Positions 41,703 through 49,762 of a stretch of DNA of 64,000 bases are shown piece by piece (within the stretch, counting starts at the first letter, position 1; each line of letters begins with the position of its first letter). The notes under the pieces are model-generated. The model made no database searches, had not been told where the DNA came from, and saw nothing but the letters and a program-made list of their open reading frames with translations. Source of the DNA: JASLCR01 sp964407405 (lineage in GTDB: Bacteria > Patescibacteriota > Saccharimonadia > Saccharimonadales > Saccharimonadaceae); contig CAYOVH010000002.1 of assembly GCA_964407405.1 (NCBI GenBank), forward strand, positions 186,001-250,000. Reading direction: 5' to 3'. A program made the translations under genes and the position numbers.

Positions 41703-42230
41703 CTATTCAGTCATATACCATCCCTTAAACGAGAATACGTCAGAATTTTTCCACGTAAAAGGGACAGTAGCAGAACTATTTACGTAGCTACTTGATAATA
41801 TTGCAAATCTGTTGCTTGTTTCAGTAGATAGGTATGCTACAAAACTATTAACGCCGCTACTTGATGCTGTACCAACTGATATGACATTAACTGTTCCACC
41901 GCCAATATATTCATCTGAGCTAATTGGTAGTGGTGCTGTGAATATTAATTTTCCTGTTGCTGGACCCGTCAAAGATACCTGGATATAGAAACTTACCTTT
42001 TTACCATAGGCCATATAAAATGCCTTGATGACGGTTCCTCCAAAGTTAGTGAATGTTGGTGTCCAAGTCTGCCAGCCGAACGTCGTAAAATCTAGCTTGT
42101 CCGACGTTATTGAGTTAGCAGCTAAATTACCGCCATATATAGACTCAATATTCTCAACTAAATCATTCATCTCCTCTGCCGTGAGGATAGCGAATGGACT
42201 AAAGCTCATTGAAGGATTTGGCAAACTCAT
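41703..42230 (-). CDS. Tail fibre / receptor-binding protein, variable C-terminus (active form)
   Basis: 175 residues. The constant N-terminus (1-42) contains PFAILTAEEMNDLVENIESIYGG and is followed by the repeat-encoded SDKLDFTTFG. The C-terminal 120 residues are beta-rich (WQTWTPTFTNFGGTVIKAFY), the common fibre-tip fold that recognises the host surface. Everything after residue 42 lies in the invertible segment. A leader element copy (7) precedes the ATG. Confidence 0.88.
   Translation of the reverse strand: MSLPNPSMSFSPFAILTAEEMNDLVENIESIYGGNLAANSITSDKLDFTTFGWQTWTPTFTNFGGTVIKAFYMAYGKKVSFYIQVSLTGPATGKLIFTAPLPISSDEYIGGGTVNVISVGTASSSGVNSFVAYLSTETSNRFAILSSSYVNSSATVPFTWKNSDVFSFKGWYMTE
42074..42106 (-). 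repeat. Inverted repeat, right copy, of the invertible segment
   Basis: 33 bases on the minus strand matching 41332-41364 with one difference. The dyad arms are ACGTCGGACAA and TTTTACGACGT around GCTAGA (nine of eleven arm positions symmetrical). It encodes residues 43-53 of the active fibre. Confidence 0.95.
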
Positions 42231-42260
42231 ATCTCTACTCTTAATTGTAAATAGTCTGAA
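42231..42260 (-). repeat. Recurrent phage leader element, copy 7
   Basis: Minus strand TTTCAGACTATTTACAATTAAG then AGTAGAGAT ending at the fibre ATG. The most diverged copy, with only CTA/TAG of the stem kept. Confidence 0.6.
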
Positions 42261-42273
42261 ATCACTAAAAGTA

Positions 42274-42410
42274 TGATATAATAATCGTGTCTATATTTTT
42301 CAGCTGCGGAACATACTTTATATCTAGCTTAGAGGTGGGCAGCCATTACAAAAGCTAGATTTGAGTCTGCTTTGAAAGGTATAGACAGCCAGTGATGGCT
42401 GTCCATTTTT
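42274..42410 (+). promoter_or_regulatory. Promoter and attenuator leader of the rightward membrane-protein cassette
   Basis: Extended -10 TGA-TATAAT begins at 42274. In the leader, ATCTAGCTT (42322-42330) pairs with AAGCTAGAT (42352-42360). A terminator stem GACAGCCA/TGGCTGTC (42384-42403) is followed by ATTTTT before the first gene. GGGCAGCCATTAC (42337-42349) can pair over 13 bases (G-U pairs included) with 42392-42404, which destroys the terminator. This is the logic of an attenuator or riboswitch; the trigger is unknown. Confidence 0.65.
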
Positions 42411-42428
42411 ATTCCCAAGGAGGTACGT

Positions 42429-42770
42429 ATGGATGAAGAATATAGTAATCTAGTAGATATCGCAGCTGAGGCGCAAAAAGCTCAGCAAAATCAATCAGCT
42501 GGGTTTGCAATAGATGAGAATATCGTTGCTATTACTGCAATATTTATACTTGTTCAAGCTATTATTTGTGGAATTATTGCTACCTTTATAGCTCATGAGA
42601 ATGAGCGAAGTAAGTCGCTTGCTTTTGTAACTGGCTTTTTTCTTGGTCCATTGGGTATTGCGATCTACGCTATTATTGGAGAAACTATCGAGCTGAGGAT
42701 AGCTATTGAAGAAAAAGAACGACGAAAGCTTCAAAAGGAATATAAACAACCGGCAAAGGTTGATGTATGA
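42429..42770 (+). CDS. Two-TM membrane protein, phage accessory (moron) candidate
   Basis: 113 residues with an AAGGAGG ribosome-binding site. A charged N-terminus of about 30 residues, TM1 at about 31-52, a short loop (HENERSKS), TM2 with VTGFFLGPLGIAIYAIIG, then a basic coiled tail. It is transcribed against the surrounding late genes from its own promoter, as superinfection-exclusion or host-fitness genes of prophages are. Function unknown. Confidence 0.65.
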   Translation: MDEEYSNLVDIAAEAQKAQQNQSAGFAIDENIVAITAIFILVQAIICGIIATFIAHENERSKSLAFVTGFFLGPLGIAIYAIIGETIELRIAIEEKERRKLQKEYKQPAKVDV

Positions 42771-43306
42771 GGATACCACTACGCAGAAGAAACTATAAGA
42801 TCATAGCCATGGTATTGATTGCTCTTGGTCTAGCAATATCTATTAGCTTGATGATGATTTATGCTTCTAAAAAACCGGAGCAAAGAGCAGCTATAAGTAG
42901 TGTTGAGCAGCCAGATGAGGAAGCTACTCAAAATGAACCAAGAAAAATAGATAAGATTTCAAAAGAAAGCACTAATATTTCCAAAGGTACAACTAATAAA
43001 CCAAAACAAAATGATCAGCCAAAAGAAAAGCCAAAAGTCTTATCGACACAAGAGTATGGAGAGAAATACCTTAATCTAAGTCATCCTGATCTCCAAAAAT
43101 GCTTTGATACTATTGTAGAGGCATTCCCGCATAGATTTACAGAAGATGTCCGTGAGAATAATGTAAAAGCACTACGCGCCTGGTCATCGGTATGTGCTAC
43201 TGAAGTATATCGTGTTTATCCAGGTGCTCCCGCTATACGATCAAAAGGATTATGGTTGATTAATGATGACTTCTTTGACGGTGATACTGCCAAAAGCTAC
43301 CATTAA
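42767..43306 (+). CDS. Membrane-anchored extracytoplasmic protein, phage accessory candidate
   Basis: 179 residues. Basic start (MRIPLRRRNYK), TM at about 12-31, a low-complexity Lys/Thr/Ser/Pro linker (about 35-90), then a folded domain with two cysteines (LQKCFDTIVEAFPHRF, WSSVCATEVYRVYPG). The start overlaps the preceding stop, so the two form one cassette. Its stop overlaps the stop of the opposite fibre gene within TTAA. A surface role, such as blocking other phages or contact with the partner host, is speculation. Confidence 0.65.
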   Translation: MRIPLRRRNYKIIAMVLIALGLAISISLMMIYASKKPEQRAAISSVEQPDEEATQNEPRKIDKISKESTNISKGTTNKPKQNDQPKEKPKVLSTQEYGEKYLNLSHPDLQKCFDTIVEAFPHRFTEDVRENNVKALRAWSSVCATEVYRVYPGAPAIRSKGLWLINDDFFDGDTAKSYH

Positions 43307-43713
43307 GAAAACTTCGGCTGGTTGTATGTTTTTATCAGAAAGGTGAAGTTTTCCGTCCCTGATGCTGTTACCATTGATAGCCCATAAGGATTCGGGATGA
43401 TAACTGTTGCACGTATGGTATTTCCTCCAGCATGTGAGCACGCTACAAATATGCCATACACACCCCTAGACCCAGTTCTACTAAATCTAGTAGAAATAGC
43501 AACCGGATAGTAGTGTGACCCTTCTTTTGAGCTATTTACTCTTACATTAAGAAGTGACTCTGCCTTCCCTAAGGTGATATCGGCTGTTTGTATTAATGTA
43601 CCATATCCTCCAATTGTTTGAGACCCTGGAATAGATATTGCTGTCTGACCACTATCGTCATTACGTAGGGTATCAAAATCAGTCGTTATAATTAAGTTAT
43701 CTATTCTAGTCAT
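43303..43713 (-). CDS. Tail fibre-associated protein, 136 residues
   Basis: Beta-rich, no membrane segment; rich in Gly, Ser, Thr. SIPGSQTIGGYGTLIQTADITLGK looks like a beta-sandwich tip domain. Its start overlaps the stop of the larger fibre gene by eight bases, so both are co-translated. Assigned by position and composition. Confidence 0.6.
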   Translation of the reverse strand: MTRIDNLIITTDFDTLRNDDSGQTAISIPGSQTIGGYGTLIQTADITLGKAESLLNVRVNSSKEGSHYYPVAISTRFSRTGSRGVYGIFVACSHAGGNTIRATVIIPNPYGLSMVTASGTENFTFLIKTYNQPKFS

Positions 43714-44422
43714 CTAGGTATATCCTATAGTGCATTGTGAATAGCCCAGCGAAATAAGTATCGAAATACATGTTTAATGTAGTAGTAGTTAGCGTGCTAT
43801 ATGCTTCTACACCAGAGACTCCGATGGCTTGCTCCGATCCGTATAGCCTTGTTCGTCCATCCCATGTTGAAAATATCAACACAACTGGTATATATCCTAG
43901 ATTATGCGTCACACTCCTCACGTCGAATCCAGCGCTGCCGCTATCATTGACTGATATCGTCCCTTGGTCATATATCTTCAAGTAATTTTCTGTTGAGTCC
44001 ATGTATAGCCCGTAAGTTACTGGTGATTCAGCGATTGAAGTATTGCTTGGTATTGATATAGGCTGGAGAGCGGTTACTCTGTATGCAAATGTAGTTGTCG
44101 CAGCAAAATTTATGAAAGTAGCATATATATTTGTAGCATCGCTCTCTACTACTCCAAAAGGACTATTCATAAATTGATTGAATGCAGCTACAAATTGTAT
44201 TGATCCTGACCCAAAATCAAAGCTTGTTGCCCATGAATCATTTGAGTAGGAGCCCACGCAAAGTGGCGTGAATGGTAGCCCATGTGGTATAGTTACCGTC
44301 ACTGCGTCGGCTATACTGCTTGCTTTTGGCACTGAAATTGTCCCAGAGCGTTTAAATACCACCTTATCGTATGGATAATCTGTTGTGAGGGTAAGCTTCT
44401 TTGACTCTGATATTGGAGGCAT
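43706..44422 (-). CDS. Tail fibre / receptor-binding-like protein, 238 residues
   Basis: Two related beta-domains. Each has a segment of the type 'xVTxPHGLPFTPLCVGSYS' or 'RSVTHNLGYIPVVLIFSTW', that is HG/HN-L-x-x-x-P, a motif common in phage fibre tips. There is no signal or TM. It starts two bases after the preceding small gene. A tail-tip adhesin is likely; the receptor is unknown. Confidence 0.7.
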   Translation of the reverse strand: MPPISESKKLTLTTDYPYDKVVFKRSGTISVPKASSIADAVTVTIPHGLPFTPLCVGSYSNDSWATSFDFGSGSIQFVAAFNQFMNSPFGVVESDATNIYATFINFAATTTFAYRVTALQPISIPSNTSIAESPVTYGLYMDSTENYLKIYDQGTISVNDSGSAGFDVRSVTHNLGYIPVVLIFSTWDGRTRLYGSEQAIGVSGVEAYSTLTTTTLNMYFDTYFAGLFTMHYRIYLDD

Positions 44423-44423
44423 C

Positions 44424-44684
44424 TTAGCCTCCGAGTATATTTATCACATCTTGGCCTGGAGCACTTTGCCATATACCAACCCTCAAAAGATATGATCCGA
44501 TCTTGATGCGCCGATTTGTTCCATCGTTGAATAAGAATCCTGTACGGTCAATAATGACAAGATCGTTTGCCGTTGCCGAGTCATATATTCGCATCGTTCC
44601 TCGGCCTTCATCAATCTGAATCTGGCCACCGAGAGTTGATATAAGGTTATTTCCTGGTTGTGTAATCTTGGTTATTATAGCCAT
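44424..44684 (-). CDS. Small tail protein, 86 residues
   Basis: Starts MAIITKITQPGNNLISTLGG and is beta-rich (RGTMRIYDSATANDLVIIDRTG). This 'repeat of short strands' pattern occurs in phage tail-tip or upper-fibre proteins. It is preceded by leader element copy 6 and follows the tape measure gene. Confidence 0.6.
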   Translation of the reverse strand: MAIITKITQPGNNLISTLGGQIQIDEGRGTMRIYDSATANDLVIIDRTGFLFNDGTNRRIKIGSYLLRVGIWQSAPGQDVINILGG

Positions 44685-44713
44685 CTCTATGTTTAATTAT
44701 GGAGATGCTGAGA
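44682..44713 (-). repeat. Recurrent phage leader element, copy 6
   Basis: Minus strand TCTCAGCATCTCC, ATAATTAAACAT, AGAGATG. The stem is CATCTC/GAGATG: both arms differ from copies 2 and 3 but still pair. Confidence 0.8.
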
Positions 44714-44716
44714 ATC

Positions 44717-47233
44717 CTAGATTCCTTGAATTGATATAGATCCTGTCTTTGCTTTTACTGTTTCATTTATGAGTTTCGCTATTCGAGTGGCAATGGCCCG
44801 TTCATCTGCCTTTGATGAGGTCATTACCCCGGACATAGATAAGTTAACTGTAACATTAGTACTTCCCCCAGCTACACCGTCCTTTGGTAGTCCAGTAGCT
44901 TGGTTTACCTGTTCCTTCGGAAGAACGTACTCCCCTGCATGAACGATACCAGCAACGTCATTCTTTGCGCCAGTGCCAGTAAAACCACCACTTGCGAAAG
45001 CAGGAACAACATATCTCTTCCCTTTATACTCATTGACTGAGAATCCGCGATCAATATCTTTTTTATCTTTACTCTCAAAAACAATAGGTGTTCCTGCAAC
45101 TTCTTTTGTATAAGATTTAACCTGATTTTTTCCATATTGAGACCCGTAGGCTTGTCCTGCGGCAGCACCGGCTGAACTTGCATCGGCTATTTGTTGTCTT
45201 AGACTCTTAAGCTGCTCATCACGCTGTTTCTTGAGCGCTTGTATCTCGTCAAGTAGCATTACACCACGTACTGATAGCACGTCATTACGATGTTTATTGA
45301 GAAGCGCGAGTTCTTCATTGAGTTTTTTCTGGTTTTCAGCTCTTCTTGCTTCATATTCAGTCTTTGCAGATTGGGTTTGAGCATTAAATTCTTGTTCTCT
45401 GAGACCAGTAGATTTCTGATATTCTGCATTTTCTCGCGCAAGAGCAAATTGCAGCTCTGAGAGTTGTTTCTGATTTGCAACAGTGTTGTACTTTGATAGA
45501 AAGTCTATCTGATTTTGTAATGCACGAGTTTTCTGCTGGTGAGTTAAGAGCTCCTCATTCTGAGTTTTATTGAATGACGTCAGGCGCTCATTATAGGCAT
45601 TTTTATAAGCCCTTTCCTCTTCAGTGAGAGTTTTTGTAAGAGAGGCTATATTCTCATTTTTCTCTTTAACAAGTTGCGCAAGTGAATAACGATAATTATC
45701 CCTCACATCCTGCATCTGCTGGTTGATCTTGGCTATTTGCTTTGCAGTATCTTTTGCATTAGTTGCTGCTGTACCAAGTCCACCAGCGGCCTCATTAACA
45801 TTTTGACCAAATTTATCTGATAAATCCTCTGCGCTATCTAAATTGTCAATTAATGATGATACAGCAATACCGGTACCAATTGCCGCTAATCCGCCCAATA
45901 GAGCTGTCAGTCCACCACTAGCAAAAGCACTAGCAACACCCATTGCTGTTATTGCTGAACGAATTGTACGAAAAGCTGTAATTGCTAGTGGTACAACAGT
46001 TAGGAACCCAACAAATGCAGTTGCTCCTGCGCCAAATGCGATTGCAGCCTTCTGGCCTTCTTCATTCATACCTCCAAGAGCACCAATAAAACCACCAGTA
46101 ACAATATTAGTAACACGCCCAATGGTTGTCTGCATCTCTTTCAGTGTTTGATTTAGTTGAGCCTGCTTGCCTGCATTAGTTTCGGCCAGTACAGCAGAAT
46201 CACCCTCTACAAGATTGTTAAGACGCTGCTGACCAATTAATTTAGCTTGTACACGCTCTTTCTCGCTTAGTTGAGAGACACTCTTACCCAATACCCCAGC
46301 ACCATACTCGAGTATCTTATTCCAATTTTCGGTTTGTCCAGATAGATTACCGATTGCGCTGTTTTCGGTATAGAATGATTCTGCTAGGTTTCCGACCGCT
46401 GTATCAAAGTCTATAGTTGACGATTTACCAAATGCTGCTTGGTCTTTATAGCCTTGCATTAGCTTTATTGCTTCTGGTAGACCGACACCAGCTGTAAGTA
46501 GCTTTTGTAGTCCATCGGCCGCAGTGGAAACTGTAATGAGTCCATCGCTTGCTAGGCTCTGGGCTGCACTAGTGGCTTCTTTCGCACTATATCCAAATCT
46601 CTCTGAGAGCCTTGATAGTCCTGCTAGTGCCGCCTCATATTCATTTGCAGCAGTGACACTATTCTTAACAACATTCATAGCCGTGTTGAGGACAGTTAGT
46701 CCAGCTACTACGCCGCCAATAGCAACAATAGAATCTGCCATTGAGCTAGTAAAGCTATTTTGGCTCTTATACGTACCATCAAGCATCGAAGAAAGCTTTG
46801 ATTGCTGTTGAGATTGGTTTTGTACTGCTACATTGAGAGCATTTGTGGCACTACTTGCTTGTGTAGATCCAGCACCATATCTTTGAATAGCGGCCGTACT
46901 TCGTGCAGTTGCACTGGCAACTTGATTATTTGCTCGTTCAACGGTGAGGAATTGTTTTTGAATTTGTGGAGTATAGGTAGAGAGAGTTTTAGCCGTCTCT
47001 TGGGCTTCTCTCTTTATGGCATTTACTCGAGTTTGTGCATCATATGCGGTCGTTCCACTAGATGATCCAGACTTGCTAGCTGTTGTCTGAGCAGCTTTCT
47101 TAGCAGCCTTGGATTGATTGTCGTACGATTTTTGAACTAGTTTATCTGCTTCAGCAATGGATTTCTTAAGCTGTGCTAGATCAATACTAGCATCATACTT
47201 AACGGCTCCGACTGCTGTAGCACCAGATTGCAT
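44717..47233 (-). CDS. Tape measure protein
   Basis: 838 residues, the longest gene of the tail module. Almost entirely helical, with heptad-rich stretches (about 20-130 and 480-640), a central hydrophobic region with probable TMs (about 395-460) and a C-terminal region rich in Gly. It sets tail length; at about 1.5 angstrom per residue a tail near 125 nm is expected. The neighbours (two small chaperone-like genes upstream, fibre genes downstream) fit. Confidence 0.9.
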   Translation of the reverse strand: MQSGATAVGAVKYDASIDLAQLKKSIAEADKLVQKSYDNQSKAAKKAAQTTASKSGSSSGTTAYDAQTRVNAIKREAQETAKTLSTYTPQIQKQFLTVERANNQVASATARSTAAIQRYGAGSTQASSATNALNVAVQNQSQQQSKLSSMLDGTYKSQNSFTSSMADSIVAIGGVVAGLTVLNTAMNVVKNSVTAANEYEAALAGLSRLSERFGYSAKEATSAAQSLASDGLITVSTAADGLQKLLTAGVGLPEAIKLMQGYKDQAAFGKSSTIDFDTAVGNLAESFYTENSAIGNLSGQTENWNKILEYGAGVLGKSVSQLSEKERVQAKLIGQQRLNNLVEGDSAVLAETNAGKQAQLNQTLKEMQTTIGRVTNIVTGGFIGALGGMNEEGQKAAIAFGAGATAFVGFLTVVPLAITAFRTIRSAITAMGVASAFASGGLTALLGGLAAIGTGIAVSSLIDNLDSAEDLSDKFGQNVNEAAGGLGTAATNAKDTAKQIAKINQQMQDVRDNYRYSLAQLVKEKNENIASLTKTLTEEERAYKNAYNERLTSFNKTQNEELLTHQQKTRALQNQIDFLSKYNTVANQKQLSELQFALARENAEYQKSTGLREQEFNAQTQSAKTEYEARRAENQKKLNEELALLNKHRNDVLSVRGVMLLDEIQALKKQRDEQLKSLRQQIADASSAGAAAGQAYGSQYGKNQVKSYTKEVAGTPIVFESKDKKDIDRGFSVNEYKGKRYVVPAFASGGFTGTGAKNDVAGIVHAGEYVLPKEQVNQATGLPKDGVAGGSTNVTVNLSMSGVMTSSKADERAIATRIAKLINETVKAKTGSISIQGI

Positions 47234-47236
47234 TTT

Positions 47237-47668
47237 TTACTCTTTCACCTCTGCTCTCTCGGCAAAAGGTCTTAGGGCACTATCAAATGAATTAGATCCG
47301 GATTTGAAGCTATTAGAAACTACTCCAGCATGTATTTTCTCAATTTGCTGTGAATAGCGTACTTTATCAGCGCCTTCGAGGAGTAACATAACCTCATCTA
47401 GGGACAGTGTCACTGCTTTATAAGCAACATTACCGTTTTTATCTAGCACTAGTTTTCCTCTGTTATCGCAAATTGGCTCAACCGTAAAACCACGGCGTAT
47501 ATCTCTAATTGCTTTCCATCCCCAATATGTTCCAGCTTTTGCGACTAGAAATATCTCCGGAGATACATCTTGGCCTTTTCGTGCCTTATTGCGCTCCATT
47601 CGCTTTTTTGCACGTTCAAGGGATTTTTTTCGTTCGTCGTCGGGCATTAAATCAAGCAAATTAGGCAT
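47237..47668 (-). CDS. Probable tail assembly chaperone (second)
   Basis: 143 residues, charged, helical start (DDERKKSLERAKKRMERNKARK). It lies directly before the tape measure gene, where phages encode the tail assembly chaperone pair. No programmed frameshift with the upstream gene is evident; it has its own ATG two bases after the upstream stop. Confidence 0.6.
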   Translation of the reverse strand: MPNLLDLMPDDERKKSLERAKKRMERNKARKGQDVSPEIFLVAKAGTYWGWKAIRDIRRGFTVEPICDNRGKLVLDKNGNVAYKAVTLSLDEVMLLLEGADKVRYSQQIEKIHAGVVSNSFKSGSNSFDSALRPFAERAEVKE

Positions 47669-47670
47669 GA

Positions 47671-48120
47671 TTACTCTGCTTCCTCATCTGGATTAACCGA
47701 TTCGTCTAACTCAAGTACATTTCTCTTTCCAAAAGCAATCTCAAATATCTTTGCACGCTCTACGTCATTAAGTGTGTTCATGATAAGATCAACAACTTTG
47801 CCATTTTTATCATCAGAAAGTAGTCGTTTGTAGATTTCAAACTGCGATTGCTTTATATTAGAAATCTCCTCACCTATCTTTTCGGCACGATCGGACTGTC
47901 TCTTTATTTTTTTCATATCAGATGGTTTAGTCGCGTCAAGACCAACAAAATCAATGGATGCAAGTTCATCTAAAAGCTTATTGAAGCGACGTTGCTTAAA
48001 AGACAGGTCTAAGTCTTCTCCAGACCCAAGCTTCCGTATATTTAATACACCGACACCTTCGATGTTTACTGTTCTTGTATCTTGAATATCATTCAAGGCA
48101 ATACTAATATTAGTGTCCAT
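47671..48120 (-). CDS. Probable tail assembly chaperone (first)
   Basis: 149 residues from ATG 48120 with a CAGGAGGA ribosome-binding site. The N-terminus (ISIALNDIQDTRTVNIEGVGVLNIRKLG) is a short beta region, the rest is helical and acidic. This fits gpG-like chaperones that coat the tape measure. Assigned by position, size and composition. Confidence 0.6.
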   Translation of the reverse strand: MDTNISIALNDIQDTRTVNIEGVGVLNIRKLGSGEDLDLSFKQRRFNKLLDELASIDFVGLDATKPSDMKKIKRQSDRAEKIGEEISNIKQSQFEIYKRLLSDDKNGKVVDLIMNTLNDVERAKIFEIAFGKRNVLELDESVNPDEEAE

Positions 48121-48165
48121 ATAATCCTCCTGGATTATCAATGCTTTCGCACAATGTTAAGGTTT

Positions 48166-48193
48166 CCTACTATTAATTGTGACGAGGCTGAGG
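48166..48193 (-). repeat. Recurrent phage leader element, copy 5
   Basis: Minus strand CCTCAGCCTCGTCACAATTA then ATAGTAGG. The stem is weak (CCT/AGG). The chaperone gene it precedes has a separate ribosome-binding site 40 bases further on. Confidence 0.65.
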
Positions 48194-48200
48194 ATTCTAA

Positions 48201-49760
48201 TTAAGGTGCCAGGACATCAGAGCCATTCAATACAGATTGATTCAACGTAAACCAGTGGCGCGGCGTATACTTCCTGCATTTGAGTACTTGTGTAAATTTT
48301 GCATCTTGTATCTTGTTGGTTATTGATATTACTCGATAGTTACCGGAGAACTCATCATAGTCAACTTCGATAATGTCAGATAGTTGGATAGCCGGATTCC
48401 CTTTTACTTCTATGATGATGATGTCATTATGATCAGAATATTCGTCTAGGATCGTGCGAGCTAATGAATCAGCTTGTGAGACAGATTGAATAAAATTGTT
48501 ATCTATAGTTAAGATTTTCTCTTCGTACTTATCTACAGATTCGTCATCATATGCGTTATAAACTGTTGGCTCAAGGCTAATCTTTTTACCAGGCTGACCC
48601 CACAAGAAGAGTTGATTGATATTTACGGCAAATCCGTTTGTATTACTAAAGATAATATTGAAGGTATTTGTTTTCAGCTCAGTGGAAACAACTGATACAC
48701 CGGAATTTACGGGAGTCCCATCAGGTAGTGCAGCAGTAAACCATGATACGCTTGAGTTTTCTCCAGCAGTTGGATTTTCAATCGTTAGGCATGGGTCTGA
48801 TAAATTTGCTGGGAACTCATAAGTACCCCCAGCTGGTACGACATGAAGTGTGGTATCTGATGTAGTTTTTGAATATACTGCTTGATATTCCTGTACTTCT
48901 CGTACATCAGTATTGATAATCATGTGATTGATGATTTGATCATCGCCACTTGTTTCAAGGCTGATGATACTATCATAGTCAAATATATAGGTTGGTTCAC
49001 TTGGCTGTTCGAGTCGTGGTCTGAACTTAATAATTCCCTGCTCATCGAGCCAGAGCATACCCATTTCTGCTTGCATAAGCGGCCGTATAATATCACCAGC
49101 AGTCTGCTGTTCTCTCTCAAAGAAAAGAAATGGTATAACATTCCTACCTCTTGCAAGATCATACTGACTTGGCGCTAATCCAAACTGCTCAAAAATATTT
49201 GCGAGTACTTCGTCAGTGCGTACATTTTGCATAGCAATGGTATTACGAATAGGCATGTCATATATCCATGTCAAGAAGTCCATAGCCGTAAATGTTGCTG
49301 TGCTTTCTGTACGAGATATTTCTGGCATACCTTCAGTAAGGCCTACAAATTGTGGTAAAACCGTGTTAGCGAAGCCCTGGAGCAGTCGGACGGGTCTTTT
49401 AGGTAGGATGTAGCTAGATATCGGCGACGATGAGTTTGGTGTGAAGTATTTATCGTAGTTGTTAAGCTGAAAGTCGGCTATAGCGGATACTACTGAATAT
49501 GGGAATTCAAGGCTGCGCTCGATGGACATATACATTAGGCGCTCACTGAAGTCTCCGTACTCAAAATAGTTCCATGGCAAGAACTTTTCATCACCAGCGA
49601 TACCTAAAATATCACCACCGTTTAAGATGGATTGATCGAGTGTAAACCAGTCTATGTCGGGGTCTGAGATTTTGTCGAACGAAATCTGTACGACATATGC
49701 ATTGATTGGCCGGATATCACCGTTTGCTATGGCATTGAATTGAGGACTAACAATTTGCAT
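48201..49760 (-). CDS. Tail tip / baseplate hub-like protein
   Basis: 519 residues. Beta-rich hub-like N-terminal region (SIERSLEFPYSVVSAIADFQ, YFTPNSSSPISSYILPKRPV), a middle domain (RTDEVLANIFEQFGL) and a C-terminal barrel (LSDIIEVDYDEFSGNYRVISITN) that resembles the late-control gpD/Tal hub fold. The motif WFTLxQSxLNGxDxL occurs near residue 37 and again at the extreme C-terminus. It lies before, not after, the tape measure gene, which is unusual. Confidence 0.7.
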   Translation of the reverse strand: MQIVSPQFNAIANGDIRPINAYVVQISFDKISDPDIDWFTLDQSILNGGDILGIAGDEKFLPWNYFEYGDFSERLMYMSIERSLEFPYSVVSAIADFQLNNYDKYFTPNSSSPISSYILPKRPVRLLQGFANTVLPQFVGLTEGMPEISRTESTATFTAMDFLTWIYDMPIRNTIAMQNVRTDEVLANIFEQFGLAPSQYDLARGRNVIPFLFFEREQQTAGDIIRPLMQAEMGMLWLDEQGIIKFRPRLEQPSEPTYIFDYDSIISLETSGDDQIINHMIINTDVREVQEYQAVYSKTTSDTTLHVVPAGGTYEFPANLSDPCLTIENPTAGENSSVSWFTAALPDGTPVNSGVSVVSTELKTNTFNIIFSNTNGFAVNINQLFLWGQPGKKISLEPTVYNAYDDESVDKYEEKILTIDNNFIQSVSQADSLARTILDEYSDHNDIIIIEVKGNPAIQLSDIIEVDYDEFSGNYRVISITNKIQDAKFTQVLKCRKYTPRHWFTLNQSVLNGSDVLAP

Positions 49761-49762
49761 GG

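Larger units (their letters stand above)
41332..42106. mobile_element. Invertible DNA segment switching the tail-fibre C-terminus
   Basis: A 775-bp segment bounded by 33-bp inverted repeats (32/33 identical). It contains two convergent C-terminal coding ends whose stops are only nine bases apart: the active end (minus, stop at 41703) and a silent end (plus, stop at 41693). Both read through the repeat in the same frame (SDKLDFTTFG). Inversion would give a 161-residue fibre instead of 175 residues while keeping the first 42 residues. The layout is that of the phage Mu G-segment. The inversion itself is inferred, not observed. Confidence 0.9.

Noticed and set aside
47237..48120. Programmed frameshift joining the two tail chaperone genes
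   Set aside because: The second gene has its own ATG two bases after the first stop and I saw no clear slippery heptamer at the junction.
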